Origin: Treponema sp.
GTDB lineage: Bacteria > Spirochaetota > Spirochaetia > Treponematales > Treponemataceae
Direction of reading: 5' to 3'
NCBI GenBank assembly: GCA_017449285.1
Contig: JAFSJX010000022.1
Coordinates: 57,651-121,650, forward strand
DNA length: 64,000 nucleotides
Position numbers and translations under genes: made by a program
Shown: in pieces, positions 1-8,358 of the stretch
How the letters are laid out: every line of letters starts with the position of its first letter
Position numbering within the stretch: the first letter of the stretch is position 1
The notes under the pieces: model-generated
Databases searched by the model: none
What the model was told of the DNA's origin: nothing
Seen by the model: the letters and a program-made list of their open reading frames with translations, nothing else

Positions 1-142
1 ACAAGCCCATCGGATAAGCATACGCCGGTCCCGGATTGAGTTTCTTGTACTTTGCGCCGTGAGCCTTTGCCGCAAGCCTGAGCAAAAAATTGCGTTTGGG
101 CGGCAGGGCTTCACCGTCGGGTTTCGTCTTTTCGCCGCTCAT
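1..142 (-). CDS. potB: Polyamine-type ABC transporter permease, N-terminal fragment
   Basis: Only the first 47 codons are in the window; the gene runs off the left edge. The start ATG overlaps the stop codon of the upstream ATPase gene (ATGA at 139-142), a translationally coupled arrangement typical of pot operons. The visible peptide is a hydrophilic, Lys/Pro-rich cytoplasmic leader ending just before the first membrane segment would begin. The assignment as the first permease of a spermidine/putrescine importer rests on position directly after potA rather than on the peptide itself; another ABC permease class is possible. Confidence 0.6.
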   Translation of the reverse strand, partial: MSGEKTKPDGEALPPKRNFLLRLAAKAHGAKYKKLNPGPAYAYPMGL

Positions 143-1332
143 TTATTGATGTCCTCTACGATATAGCCGTCGTTCGCCGCCCATGAGATGTACACGGTGT
201 CTTTCCATGCAATCTCCGGTCCCTCGTCAAGATAATTGATGTGCTGCTTGAACACTTTGACAATCGTACCGTTTTCCAGCCGCACGTAGAATTTGGACTG
301 GAATCCCGTATAAATCGGCTCTTCAACCACGCCCTTGAACACGTTGATGTCGCGTCTGCCCGCAAATTTCGGTTCTTCCAGCGTAATGCGGATTTTTTCA
401 GGACGAATCGTAAAGGCGACCTTCTGCCCCTCATCGGTATGCTCATAATCAGTCACCAAAATATTTTTGTCTTCTTCGCGGGTCGCCGCCGTCTCTCCGG
501 TCAGTTGCGCCTGCATTCCAAGCGCGGGCGTATTCAGCGTGACCATGTGTTCAATGTCGGATTTTCCCGCCACCTTGTATTCCTCGCATTTGACCACGGT
601 ACTCTCAAACAAATTCGTCTCGCCGATAAACTGGGCGACAAACTGCGTGGCGGGGCTTTCGTAAATCTCGAACGGAGTTCCCACCTGCAAGACATGTCCG
701 CTGTTCATCACGGCAATTCGGTCGCTCACCGCCAAAGCCTCGCTCTGGTCATGCGTTACATAGATAAAGGTGATGCCGATTTTGTCATGCAATGCGTCAA
801 GGTCAATCAAAAGATTTGCGCGCAATTTTGCATCCAATGCGGAAAGCGGCTCGTCCAAAAGCAACACTTTCGGCTCGTTAATCAATGCGCGCGCGATTGC
901 CACACGCTGACGCTGTCCGCCGGAAAGTTGGTTCGGCTTTTTGAACATGTGCGCCTCAAGCTGGACGAGCTTTAAATAATCGCGCACTTTTTTGTCTATT
1001 TCTTCTTTTGAAAGTTTTTTGAGTTTCAGCGGGAATGCCACGTTGTCATACACACTCAGATGCGGAAAGAGCGCGTATGTCTGGAACACCGTATTTGCCT
1101 GCCGTTTGTTCGGCGGAAACGGAATGATGTTCTGGTCATCAAACAGCACCGCTCCCTCATCAGGAAATTCAAATCCGGCGATGATGCGCAACAACGTAGT
1201 CTTGCCACAACCGGAAGGACCGAGCAGGGAGAAAAATTCACCCGGCTTAATCGTAAAATTGATGTCATCAAGCGCGACAAAATCACCGAATCGCTTTGAG
1301 ACATGGTCAATAGTAACCTGACTTCCTTTCAC
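139..1332 (-). CDS. potA: Spermidine/putrescine ABC transporter ATP-binding protein PotA
   Basis: ATPase subunit of an ABC importer, expected on the cytoplasmic face driving uptake of polyamines or a related cation. Visible motifs: Walker A GPSGCGKT (residues 38-45), Q-loop in FQTYALFP, signature LSGGQ (136-140), Walker B LLLDEP (157-162), H-loop in YVTHDQSEA, then a C-terminal TOBE-like domain (about 240-397) carrying the Pot-type IRPEKIRI segment. Length 397 is slightly longer than usual PotA because of an insertion around residues 250-295. The start codon is GTG, supported by GAGGAA seven bases upstream. Overlaps the next gene by 4 bp. Related ABC importers for iron or glycerol-3-phosphate share this architecture, but the Pot assignment fits best. 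Confidence 0.9.
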   Translation of the reverse strand: MKGSQVTIDHVSKRFGDFVALDDINFTIKPGEFFSLLGPSGCGKTTLLRIIAGFEFPDEGAVLFDDQNIIPFPPNKRQANTVFQTYALFPHLSVYDNVAFPLKLKKLSKEEIDKKVRDYLKLVQLEAHMFKKPNQLSGGQRQRVAIARALINEPKVLLLDEPLSALDAKLRANLLIDLDALHDKIGITFIYVTHDQSEALAVSDRIAVMNSGHVLQVGTPFEIYESPATQFVAQFIGETNLFESTVVKCEEYKVAGKSDIEHMVTLNTPALGMQAQLTGETAATREEDKNILVTDYEHTDEGQKVAFTIRPEKIRITLEEPKFAGRRDINVFKGVVEEPIYTGFQSKFYVRLENGTIVKVFKQHINYLDEGPEIAWKDTVYISWAANDGYIVEDINK

Positions 1333-1399
1333 TCTTGTTCCTCTAACCTATTCCACCGTTGAAGGCGGTTTGATACCGTGCAGATAGTGCATAAACCTT

Positions 1400-1428
1400 A
1401 CAATAGACTTATTGCGCAATCTTATCAA
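1400..1428 (-). promoter_or_regulatory. Sigma-70-type promoter for potA operon
   Basis: On the minus strand TTGATA (1423-1428), a 17-base spacer and TATTGT (1400-1405), about 65 bases upstream of the potA start. Found by consensus only. Confidence 0.55.
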
Positions 1429-1452
1429 TAGAATTTAAGGAAATTTATATGA

Positions 1453-1606
1453 TTTTTTTGAGGGGAAAAGCCCGCTGAAAACTTCGCCTACGGCTCGTTG
1501 CGAATACTCCCCTTTTTTGAGGGGAAAAGCCTTTCCCCTAGTTCGCACTTCGTTGCTCACATACCCCTTTCTCCTGGGGCCAGCCCCAAGCCCCTACTCC
1601 ACCGTA
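1453..1606. repeat. GC-rich hairpin repeat, family B copy 1
   Basis: Contains a stem AGGGGAAA-AGCC-TTTCCCCT and a second stem TGGGGC-CA-GCCCCA. The first part, TTTTTTGAGGGGAAAAGCC, occurs twice (from about 1453 and 1513), so this copy carries a partial internal duplication. Related copies lie at 17213-17309 and 34909-35015. The left-going gene at 1594-2028 ends with a TAG that lies inside the end of the repeat. Confidence 0.75.
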
Positions 1607-2028
1607 CAATCGGTCAGCAAAATGCGGTTCATGCCCGCTTCTTCAAACTGATGAAACGTGCCGCTCACCGTAATGTCCGAATACTGCGCGGGATAGTCCT
1701 TGGGATAAACGGGACTGCCTTTCAAGCGGAATTCCATGCCTTGCGCACAACAGGCGGTCGCGTCTTGCACAATACAGGCAAAGGAGCGGGCGGGCTTTCC
1801 GTCCATCTCGTATTCAAACACCTCGAACGTGCCGTGCATACGGATTTTTCTGCCCTCGTAATTGTCGGGATTGATGAGCATATCAAATACTTTCGCATAG
1901 ACCATCGTCGCGCTCATTTTGGTCAAATCCACGTCGGAAGATTTTTTTGCCGCCGTCTTTTTCTGCGCAAAAACAAGCGAAAGCGTCACACATAACGCGA
2001 TAAAAGCGAAAAACAGCGATTTTTTCAT
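1594..2028 (-). CDS. Small exported protein of the zinc operon, DUF1980/YcgQ-like domain (tentative)
   Basis: 144-residue protein with an N-terminal signal peptide (MKKSLFFAF, hydrophobic run, cleavage near VFA-QKK), so probably periplasmic. The body resembles the OB-fold-like C-terminal domain of the TIGR03943/DUF1980 (YcgQ) family: a Y-x-G-[RK]-x-[IV] segment (YEGRKIRMHG), a paired cysteine (TACCAQG) and a closing ITVSGTF strand. In other bacteria YcgQ-type proteins occur in zinc-starvation regulons, which fits its place one base after znuB. I chose the start at 2028 because GGGAG precedes it and it gives the signal peptide. The family match is from memory of motifs; confidence in function is low. 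Confidence 0.7.
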   Translation of the reverse strand: MKKSLFFAFIALCVTLSLVFAQKKTAAKKSSDVDLTKMSATMVYAKVFDMLINPDNYEGRKIRMHGTFEVFEYEMDGKPARSFACIVQDATACCAQGMEFRLKGSPVYPKDYPAQYSDITVSGTFHQFEEAGMNRILLTDCTVE

Positions 2029-2029
2029 T

Positions 2030-2857
2030 TTATTTTCTCCCAACCAACGCGCAGACGACAAACACAAGCATATCCACCGCCACAATCGTTGCGCCCACAG
2101 GCGTTCCCGCAAGAATCGAGATTAGCATACCAACGAGCGCGCACACCACGGAAATAATCGCAGAATACACCGTAACGTGCTTAAAACTTTTGCTCAGACG
2201 CATCGCACTCATCGCAGGAAAAATCACCAGCGCGCTTATCAAAAGCGAACCGACCAAATTCATCGCAAGCACGATAATCACCGCAATCACCACGGCAAGC
2301 AAGAGATTGTAAAAATCAGTCTTTACGCCGATTGCCCTGGCAAATGTCTCGTCAAAGGTGACCGCAAACAATTTATTGTAGCACAAGACAAAAATCACCA
2401 CAACAACCACGCTCAGCACAACGCTCGCAAGAACCTCGCCTTTGGTCAGCGTCAGAATCGAAGTTGAGCCAAAAAGCGTGCTGCATACATCGCCCGAAAG
2501 ATTTGACGATGGCGCAAAAATATTCATCAGCAGATAGCCTACGGCAAGAGAGCCAACGGAAATCATCGCGATAGCGGCATCTCCCTTAATCTTCCGCTTT
2601 TGACCGCCGCACAAAAGCAACACCGCGCACACAATCGTCGCAGGAAGAATCAGCGTCATCTTGTTGGTCAGAGCGAACACCGCCGCAAACGACATCGCCC
2701 CGAACGCAACATGGCTCAGTCCGTCACCAATGTACGAAAAGCGGCGCAACACCAGCGTAACGCCCAGCAATGACGAGCAGAGCGCAATCAGCGTTCCCGC
2801 AATCAGAGCGTACTGTACGAACGGAAACGAAAGATATTCAAAAAGCATCTCAAACAT
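2030..2857 (-). CDS. znuB: Zinc ABC transporter permease ZnuB
   Basis: 275-residue integral membrane protein of the metal-ion ABC-3 permease family, with about eight hydrophobic segments. It carries the family feature YIGDGLSHVAFGA near residues 42-54, and the late ISALVIFPAMSA segment. It forms the membrane channel for Zn(2+) (possibly Mn(2+)) delivered by ZnuA and powered by ZnuC. Its start overlaps the end of znuC by 8 bp, and the exported protein gene follows after one base, so the genes are co-transcribed under the Fur-type boxes at 5194-5255. Confidence 0.92.
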   Translation of the reverse strand: MFEMLFEYLSFPFVQYALIAGTLIALCSSLLGVTLVLRRFSYIGDGLSHVAFGAMSFAAVFALTNKMTLILPATIVCAVLLLCGGQKRKIKGDAAIAMISVGSLAVGYLLMNIFAPSSNLSGDVCSTLFGSTSILTLTKGEVLASVVLSVVVVVIFVLCYNKLFAVTFDETFARAIGVKTDFYNLLLAVVIAVIIVLAMNLVGSLLISALVIFPAMSAMRLSKSFKHVTVYSAIISVVCALVGMLISILAGTPVGATIVAVDMLVFVVCALVGRK

Positions 2858-3569
2858 TTTTTTCCTCCGTATCAGTTGAACCTGTGCCGCTTGCAGAAGT
2901 CAGCCGTCTGCCGTTTTCCGTCCGCAAAAAAGTGTCCTTCGTACCAAAAAAACGGAAACTCCCCAGCGACAGAATGTGACTCGCATACCGAATCGCGCTC
3001 ATATCATGGGTAATCATGATGATTGTCGTGCCTTCCTTGTTGAACCCGCGCACAAAATCATACAGTTCTTCGGTCACTTTTGGGTCAAGCCCCGCAACTG
3101 GCTCGTCAAGAATCAGCAGATTTTGTGTGGCGCACAAGGCGCGGGCAAGCAGAACCCGTTGCTGTTGTCCCCCGGAAAGTTCCCGATAACTTTTCTTCGC
3201 AAGATGAATGATTTCCATCCGCTGTAAATTCTTCCGCGCCCGCTCTTTTTCTTCCGCACGATAAAACGGACGGAATTGCATACGGTTCTGACAGCCCGAA
3301 AGCACGATTTCTTCCACCGTGGCGGGAAAATCCTTTTGCACCACCGTCTGCTGAGGAAGATAGCCCAATTCCGTTGTGTCAAAATTTCGTGTCAGCGTGC
3401 CAGAAAGCGGTTTCAATAAGCCGAGCAGCGTTTTTACCAACGTCGATTTTCCCACGCCATTTTCGCCAACAATGCACAAATAATCGCCCGCATTAACCTC
3501 AAACGAAATCTGCTGTGCCACTCCTAGCTGCTCGTAACCAATCGTCAGATTCTCACACCGTAAAATCAT
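2850..3569 (-). CDS. znuC: Zinc ABC transporter ATP-binding protein ZnuC
   Basis: ATPase of the zinc importer. Starting at 3569 (ATG preceded by GAGGGTAG) gives a 239-residue protein beginning MILRCENLTIGYEQ; an upstream in-frame ATG would add an unlikely basic extension overlapping znuA. Walker A is GENGVGKS (about 35-42), signature LSGGQQQR, Walker B LLILDEPVAGLD, and switch His in MITHDMSAIRYA. Metal-type ABC ATPases of this size pair with ABC-3 permeases such as the adjacent ZnuB, with which it overlaps by 8 bp. Confidence 0.92.
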   Translation of the reverse strand: MILRCENLTIGYEQLGVAQQISFEVNAGDYLCIVGENGVGKSTLVKTLLGLLKPLSGTLTRNFDTTELGYLPQQTVVQKDFPATVEEIVLSGCQNRMQFRPFYRAEEKERARKNLQRMEIIHLAKKSYRELSGGQQQRVLLARALCATQNLLILDEPVAGLDPKVTEELYDFVRGFNKEGTTIIMITHDMSAIRYASHILSLGSFRFFGTKDTFLRTENGRRLTSASGTGSTDTEEKNV

Positions 3570-3645
3570 ACTATCTACCCTCAATGCATGGGCCTGCGAA
3601 GAAGCATTGCAACATGGCCTTTCTGGCAGACCCAATGACCGTACT

Positions 3646-4665
3646 TTATTCTCCCAACGCCTCTTCCAAGACCGCCAGATTTTTTTCCATGATGCCCAGA
3701 TAGGTCGTTCCTGCGGCAATCTGCTTTGCGGTCGTGGACTGCATAGAATCCAGCGTCAGAATTTTTGCGGACTTTGCCTTGGTGTTTTGAATGATTGTTC
3801 CCGCAATTTTCCCGTCGCCCGTCTCAATTTGAAGCACCGCCGGAAGCGAAAGTTCGTCCGCCTTTGCAGAAAGGAACGCGACCGTCTTAAAACTCGCCTC
3901 TGTTTCCGCAGAACAACCCACGAACGCCGCATAATAGTGCAAGCCGTAATCATCCGTCAGATAGCGGAACGGAAAACGGTCGCCAAACAAAAGCGTTTTG
4001 CGGACAGCAGATTTTACCGCGGCAGTGTAATCGGCATCAAGCGCGGCAAGTTTTTCGTCATAAGCGGAAAGATTTTTGCGATACATCGCGGCATTTTTCT
4101 CGTCTGCGGCACACAATTCCTCTGCGATTGCCGCACACAAAAGCCGTGCGTTCTTAATGCTCAGCCACACATGCTCATCGTATTCAATTTCTTCCTCATC
4201 GTCGTGATGATGATGACCTTCGCCTTCGTGATGATGTTCCTCGCCTTCATGTTCATGCTCGTCATCTTCTTCGACCTGCATTCCCTCAACGATTTCTTCT
4301 TCCTTTACTTTGTCGCCCAGCACTTCAAGCAGATTGACCACGCGTATATTCTTGTTCCTGACGGTTTTGAGCGCGTCTTCCACCCATTCATCACTTTCGC
4401 CGCCCACGTAAACAAAGATGTCCGCGACAGAAAGTTTTGCCATGTCCTTGACGCTCGGCTGATAACTGTGCAAATCAACGCCGTTATCCAAAAGCAGGGT
4501 CAGTTCCGCGTGGTCAGCCTGTTCGCCAAGAATATTCCGTACCCAGTCATATTCGGGAAAAATCGTAGCGACGACTTTCAGTTTTCCGTCCGTCGTCTTT
4601 TTATGGCATGCGGCAAAAGAAAAAATCACCGCAACCGCAATAAACATCGTATATATTTTTTTCAT
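3646..4665 (-). CDS. znuA: Zinc-binding lipoprotein ZnuA
   Basis: Substrate-binding lipoprotein of the cluster A-I family, tethered to the outer face of the inner membrane. Signal peptide ends in a lipobox (FSFAAC). A strongly acidic and His-rich loop, about residues 133-165 (clusters such as EHHHEGEGHHHH), marks it as a zinc rather than manganese binder. The YQPSVKD region carries the first metal His (DLHSYQP), and EYDEHVWLS carries the second. The ATG at 4665 gives a typical MKK signal start; an ATG three codons upstream (4674) lies only two bases from the AAGGAG. It ends 77 bp before znuC. Expected to be repressed by the adjacent Fur-family protein when zinc is sufficient. Confidence 0.93.
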   Translation of the reverse strand: MKKIYTMFIAVAVIFSFAACHKKTTDGKLKVVATIFPEYDWVRNILGEQADHAELTLLLDNGVDLHSYQPSVKDMAKLSVADIFVYVGGESDEWVEDALKTVRNKNIRVVNLLEVLGDKVKEEEIVEGMQVEEDDEHEHEGEEHHHEGEGHHHHDDEEEIEYDEHVWLSIKNARLLCAAIAEELCAADEKNAAMYRKNLSAYDEKLAALDADYTAAVKSAVRKTLLFGDRFPFRYLTDDYGLHYYAAFVGCSAETEASFKTVAFLSAKADELSLPAVLQIETGDGKIAGTIIQNTKAKSAKILTLDSMQSTTAKQIAAGTTYLGIMEKNLAVLEEALGE

Positions 4666-4680
4666 AGTAATCATGTCTCC

Positions 4681-4755
4681 TTAAAAAATAATGCAGTCAA
4701 CGCGGAGTAAGGCAAAAAAAGCGAAGAGCGCAACGCTTAAAAATGCTTTTTTCAT
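4681..4755 (-). CDS. 24-codon signal-peptide-like small ORF between zur and znuA
   Basis: ATG overlaps the stop codon of the Fur-family gene (ATGA) and is preceded by AAGGAGAG at good spacing; the TAA is followed at once by the ribosome site of znuA. The peptide is MKKAFLSVALFAFFAL followed by LRVDCIIF: basic start, hydrophobic core and a Cys, like a lipoprotein signal peptide without a mature part. It may be a real coupled small membrane peptide, a translational relay, or the decayed 5' end of a duplicated znuA. No family is recognised. Confidence 0.4.
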   Translation of the reverse strand: MKKAFLSVALFAFFALLRVDCIIF

Positions 4756-5180
4756 TTTGGCTCTCCTTTCTGACATGCCGCGCATACGCCGTAAAAGACC
4801 GTGCGGAACGGATTGAGCGTAAAACCGTGTTCTTTTTGCAGATGAGACCGAATCAGCGCAAGTTCGTCACATGCCAGATGGATAAGCGCACCGCACATTT
4901 CACATTTCAAATGAAAATGCTGTTCCTGAGCCTCGTCCTTGCAGACATTTCCAAGATACTCGTAGCAAGCGGCAGAATGTTCGTCAATCACGTATTTGGT
5001 CACCACGCCATCGCTCACCAGTTTTTCAAGATGACGGTACACGGTGGCAATGCCGATTGACGACTGCTTCCCCTCAAAATGCGCGCGCACATCCTCTGCC
5101 GTAAAATGTTTTCCTTGCATTTCGCGGAGATACGAGAGAAGAAGTTCCTGCTGACGCGTTTTGTACGGTGACTTTATCAT
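4752..5180 (-). CDS. zur: Fur-family metalloregulator, probably Zur
   Basis: 142-residue Fur-family repressor: N-terminal winged helix with the recognition segment GIATVYRHLEKL, then a dimerisation domain with the HFHLKCEMCG motif and a second CxxC (VCAACQ) forming the structural zinc site. It is the first gene of the zinc operon, so it most likely senses Zn(2+) and represses znuACB and itself. Two Fur-type palindromes flank its promoter. A Fur or PerR role cannot be excluded from sequence, but the operon context favours Zur. Confidence 0.88.
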   Translation of the reverse strand: MIKSPYKTRQQELLLSYLREMQGKHFTAEDVRAHFEGKQSSIGIATVYRHLEKLVSDGVVTKYVIDEHSAACYEYLGNVCKDEAQEQHFHLKCEMCGALIHLACDELALIRSHLQKEHGFTLNPFRTVFYGVCAACQKGEPK

Positions 5181-5193
5181 CTTTGTGCCAATT

Positions 5194-5255
5194 TGATAAT
5201 GATTTTCAAATTATACTCATCGCACAAAAAAATGTCAATATGAGAATGATTTTCA
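5194..5255 (-). promoter_or_regulatory. Zur/Fur-controlled promoter of the zinc operon
   Basis: Minus strand TTGACA (5233-5238), 17 bases, TATAAT (5210-5215): a consensus promoter. It is bracketed by two 7-1-7 Fur-type dyads: TGATAATGATTTTCA at 5194-5208, just downstream of the -10, and TGAGAATGATTTTCA at 5241-5255, just upstream of the -35. Each has 6 of 7 matched half-site pairs and their centres are 47 bp apart. Binding should block polymerase, giving autoregulation of the whole operon. Confidence 0.85.
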
Positions 5256-5281
5256 AATTTACGCAAGAAACAATGTTTCTG

Positions 5282-6013
5282 TCAGAATCCGAACAGCACA
5301 CCAAGACGAACGCCCAGCGTACAAACCGCATTTTCCGAAGCCGGGGCAATTTCCAGCACCGGGGTCAGCGCACATTCAAACGCGCCGTTACGGATTGACT
5401 GCGGAATAAAACGTGCCGAACAAGCAAGCAAAAATTCTGAATCAACAAAGGTTTCTCGATTGGCGCAGTTGACTGCAAGTTCATAGCCGAAAGATGGCTG
5501 CAGCGAAAAAACAGTATGCAGCGGAATCCGCAGGTACAGTTCCGCCGCAATGCCTCCCGCAAAACCGCCCTCATACGCTGACTTTGCAATCGCGCCGCCC
5601 GTCAAAATATGCGCCGCCCCGCCGATTTCCATATTGTTCTGAAATTTCGCAAAAGGAAGCTCGACAACAAAGAACGGCTCAATTTTCTGTCGGATAAAAT
5701 CGTCTCCCAACGGAAATCCCGTGTAGATGCCGCCGCCAATGCGAAACCTCGTGCCTTTTGATTCCGTCGGCTCTGGGGCGGCGGGGGCAACAATTCCGCC
5801 AGAATTATCGGCAACCTGCGGCAACGAAACCCGACCATCTTCCGCAGAGGGAAGAACCGGACTGTAATCGGGAACGGAATCTTTTCCCGCCGTAATCGCG
5901 CCGCCGCTCACCACGGTCGTTACATCAGGAAGTTCAATCGATTCTTCGGCAAAAACTGCCCCGCACACACAGGCGGCAAAAATAAATGCAATGCTCTTCA
6001 GTATTCTCTTCAT
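5282..6013 (-). CDS. Exported protein, possible outer-membrane beta-barrel
   Basis: 243 residues with a signal peptide (MKRILKSIAFIFAACVCGAVFA). After a Pro/Ser-rich linker (about 30-85) comes a region of alternating hydrophobic and glycine-rich strands (FRIGGGIYTGFPLGDDF and later VFSLQPSFGYEL) ending in a C-terminal phenylalanine preceded by VRLGVLFGF. That C-terminal aromatic pattern and strand spacing suggest a small outer-membrane barrel, an inference only. It follows the TPR gene by 8 bp and is probably co-transcribed with it. I do not recognise a named family. Confidence 0.75.
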   Translation of the reverse strand: MKRILKSIAFIFAACVCGAVFAEESIELPDVTTVVSGGAITAGKDSVPDYSPVLPSAEDGRVSLPQVADNSGGIVAPAAPEPTESKGTRFRIGGGIYTGFPLGDDFIRQKIEPFFVVELPFAKFQNNMEIGGAAHILTGGAIAKSAYEGGFAGGIAAELYLRIPLHTVFSLQPSFGYELAVNCANRETFVDSEFLLACSARFIPQSIRNGAFECALTPVLEIAPASENAVCTLGVRLGVLFGF

Positions 6014-6021
6014 ACGCTGAC

Positions 6022-8229
6022 CTACTTGTTCACGATTTGGCGGGCGGAATTCACCAGACTGCTCTTCGGATACAGGCTTGCCAGAGATTCTGCGGTTGAT
6101 TTTGCGTCTCCGCCCAAGCCCGCCGCGTCAAAGGCTTCAGTCGCTCCGTACAATGCCCGCGCCGCATTCTCATCATTTCCTGCCGCCCGCGAATATTGTG
6201 CCGCAGAGAGATAGGCTTCGGCTGCCTTTTTGTTCTCACCGTTCGTGCGGTAGTGCTGAGCCAAAAGCAATGCGTTCTGAGCGGCATAGCGGCTTTCTGC
6301 GGGGGAAGTCTGCTTGGGCAGCAATTTTTCTGCAAGCGCGATGCCTTTCGCTTTTGTGTCGGAATGGGACACATACAGGGCGGCAAGTTCAGTTCCCGCA
6401 GCGCGTCCGTTCGCCGTAGAATCTTTTCCCGCGTTCTGATATTCCTTTTCTTTTTTGATTAGTGTAACGTCCGCACCCGCATTCAACTCGTTCAGGTCAT
6501 CAATTTTTTTTGCGATGCCGTCATCACGCGCCTGATCACCATACCCAGAAAGCATTTTTTCCGCATACTGCAAGGCATTCGCGTAGTCACCCTGCTTCTC
6601 GTACAGTTCGACCAGATTTTTTTCCGCGTTATATTTGTACGTACTTTGGCGAAGATTATCCACCTGCATAAAATACAAAATTGCCTTGTCCGTCTGATTT
6701 GACTTTGCAAGCGAATCCGCACAAAAATACAATGCCGCATCGAAGAACTGTCCGCTGTTCCATTTCTGCGTATACTGCTCAAAAAGGGTCGCCGCCTGAG
6801 CATATTTTTCCTGTGAATACTGCAATTCCCCGCGCCGATAGGCAGCCTCTTCCGCAAAAGTTCCCGCGGGTTTTTCGGCGGCAAGAGAAGCGTAGGTTCT
6901 GTCCGCCGCGTCAAAATTCTTCTGCAATGCCTGAATCCGCGCCGTCTCATACCGACACTGATACGCAAACTGATTCCGACTGCTGATGTACGGCTTCAAA
7001 ACAGAAAGCGCCTTGTCGTATCTTCCCGCGTCCGCATAAATTCCCGCCGTCAGAAGAACCGCCTCGTTCTGCTGCTCATCGGTTGAGGACGCATAAATCG
7101 CCTGCTCTGCAAATGCGAATGATTTTTCGTACTGACCCGACTGAACCGCCGAACGGCTTGCCGTCATCAGAGCATCATAGCGCAGAGGATGCGTTTTATT
7201 TTCATTTACAAAGGAAGAAAGTGTGCTGAATGCCGAACTGTAATCTCCCGTGCGATACTGTGCATAGCCACAATAAAACCAGGCATAAGCGGCATATTTT
7301 TCTTCAAGGGCGGGCGTTTCCCGAAGACTTGTCTGCATCAGTTTTACCGCGCTCTCCCAATTGCGTTGATTAAAAGCAGAAAGCCCCTGCAAATACAACG
7401 CCTCCGCGCCACTCGCCAATGAAGCCTGTTCGCCCGCCGCAGAAAGCCGCCCCGAATTCAAAAGGGTGCGGGCATAATCCAGACGAGCAGCATTATCCAT
7501 CGAACCGCTCCGCGCCAAATCAGCGAACACCGCATCTGCGTCAGCCGATCTGCCCGCCTTAATCAATGCCTTCGCATACAAAAGCGAAAGTGCCGTGTCT
7601 CCCGAAAGCGCGTCTTTGTTTGATTCAATCGTCCTGCAAGCCTTACTGTATTTTTCCGTCTGGAATTGACTTAACGCCTTCCAATAAACCGCCGTCTTTT
7701 TTGCCTCGGCATCTTTCCCGCTGGTTATCGCCGCGTCCGCAAACGTCTCGCAATTCTTCCAGTCCTGCGCCAATCCCGCAAACCGCGCTTGACTCACCCT
7801 GATTTTTCCGAATAGCGTGTCTCCCGTAGCGAGCCGCGTTTTAGTCACGCAGTCAGAAAGAATTTTTGCCCCGTCAGCCGCACCGTTTTTTCCGTCAGCA
7901 CGAAGGGCAATTTCCGCCTTGTACAAAGCCGCCGCCTGAAGCAAATCCTTGGTCGCCCCGTTCTCCGCCTTGGAAAAATAATCTAGCGCAAGAGAAAAAT
8001 TATTCGCATTATAAGATTGAATCGCAAGCCGCGTCCAAAACTCCGCCAGCAAATCGGGATGACCCGCCAGCCGTTCCTGTTCAGACGCAATGAATTCCGC
8101 ATCTTTCGCAGACCGCTCCGCAGAAGACGAAGCATTTGTTCCCGAAGAAGCAATCTCCCCAGCAAAAACCGAAACCGATACAATAAGAAGAAAAGCGGTC
8201 GCCCCGCCTAATTGAACTATCCTAGACAT
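6022..8229 (-). CDS. Large periplasmic TPR-repeat protein
   Basis: 735 residues with an N-terminal signal peptide (LGGATAFLLIVSVSVFAGEI) followed by tetratricopeptide-type helical pairs along the whole length; clear units include FSLALDYFSKAE, WESAVKLMQTSL, YDKALSVLKPYI and YAQAATLFEQYT. Such proteins act as protein-protein scaffolds in the periplasm, often with outer-membrane assembly machinery. The neighbour with barrel-like features 8 bp downstream supports an envelope role. A TATAAT ends eight bases before the ATG and there is no clear ribosome site, so the mRNA may be leaderless. Confidence 0.82.
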   Translation of the reverse strand: MSRIVQLGGATAFLLIVSVSVFAGEIASSGTNASSSAERSAKDAEFIASEQERLAGHPDLLAEFWTRLAIQSYNANNFSLALDYFSKAENGATKDLLQAAALYKAEIALRADGKNGAADGAKILSDCVTKTRLATGDTLFGKIRVSQARFAGLAQDWKNCETFADAAITSGKDAEAKKTAVYWKALSQFQTEKYSKACRTIESNKDALSGDTALSLLYAKALIKAGRSADADAVFADLARSGSMDNAARLDYARTLLNSGRLSAAGEQASLASGAEALYLQGLSAFNQRNWESAVKLMQTSLRETPALEEKYAAYAWFYCGYAQYRTGDYSSAFSTLSSFVNENKTHPLRYDALMTASRSAVQSGQYEKSFAFAEQAIYASSTDEQQNEAVLLTAGIYADAGRYDKALSVLKPYISSRNQFAYQCRYETARIQALQKNFDAADRTYASLAAEKPAGTFAEEAAYRRGELQYSQEKYAQAATLFEQYTQKWNSGQFFDAALYFCADSLAKSNQTDKAILYFMQVDNLRQSTYKYNAEKNLVELYEKQGDYANALQYAEKMLSGYGDQARDDGIAKKIDDLNELNAGADVTLIKKEKEYQNAGKDSTANGRAAGTELAALYVSHSDTKAKGIALAEKLLPKQTSPAESRYAAQNALLLAQHYRTNGENKKAAEAYLSAAQYSRAAGNDENAARALYGATEAFDAAGLGGDAKSTAESLASLYPKSSLVNSARQIVNK

Positions 8230-8237
8230 TATAGGGA

Positions 8238-8267
8238 ATTATACCCATTGCCCGCGGGGAATGTCAA
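8238..8267 (-). promoter_or_regulatory. Promoter for TPR protein operon, almost leaderless
   Basis: Minus strand TTGACA (8262-8267), 18 bases, TATAAT (8238-8243). Transcription should start within one or two bases of the ATG at 8229. Confidence 0.7.
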
Positions 8268-8358
8268 ACGGCAGAGCAAACGTGTAAGCAAATACAGATT
8301 ACCGCCGCCCTACAAATTGACTTGAAAAAAATTGTCCAGCCCCGCAGACAAAACAGCC

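Noticed and set aside
3607..4710. 367-codon open frame opposite znuA
   Set aside because: Exact antisense of znuA; the His/Met-rich stretch mirrors the His/Asp loop and no ribosome site is present.
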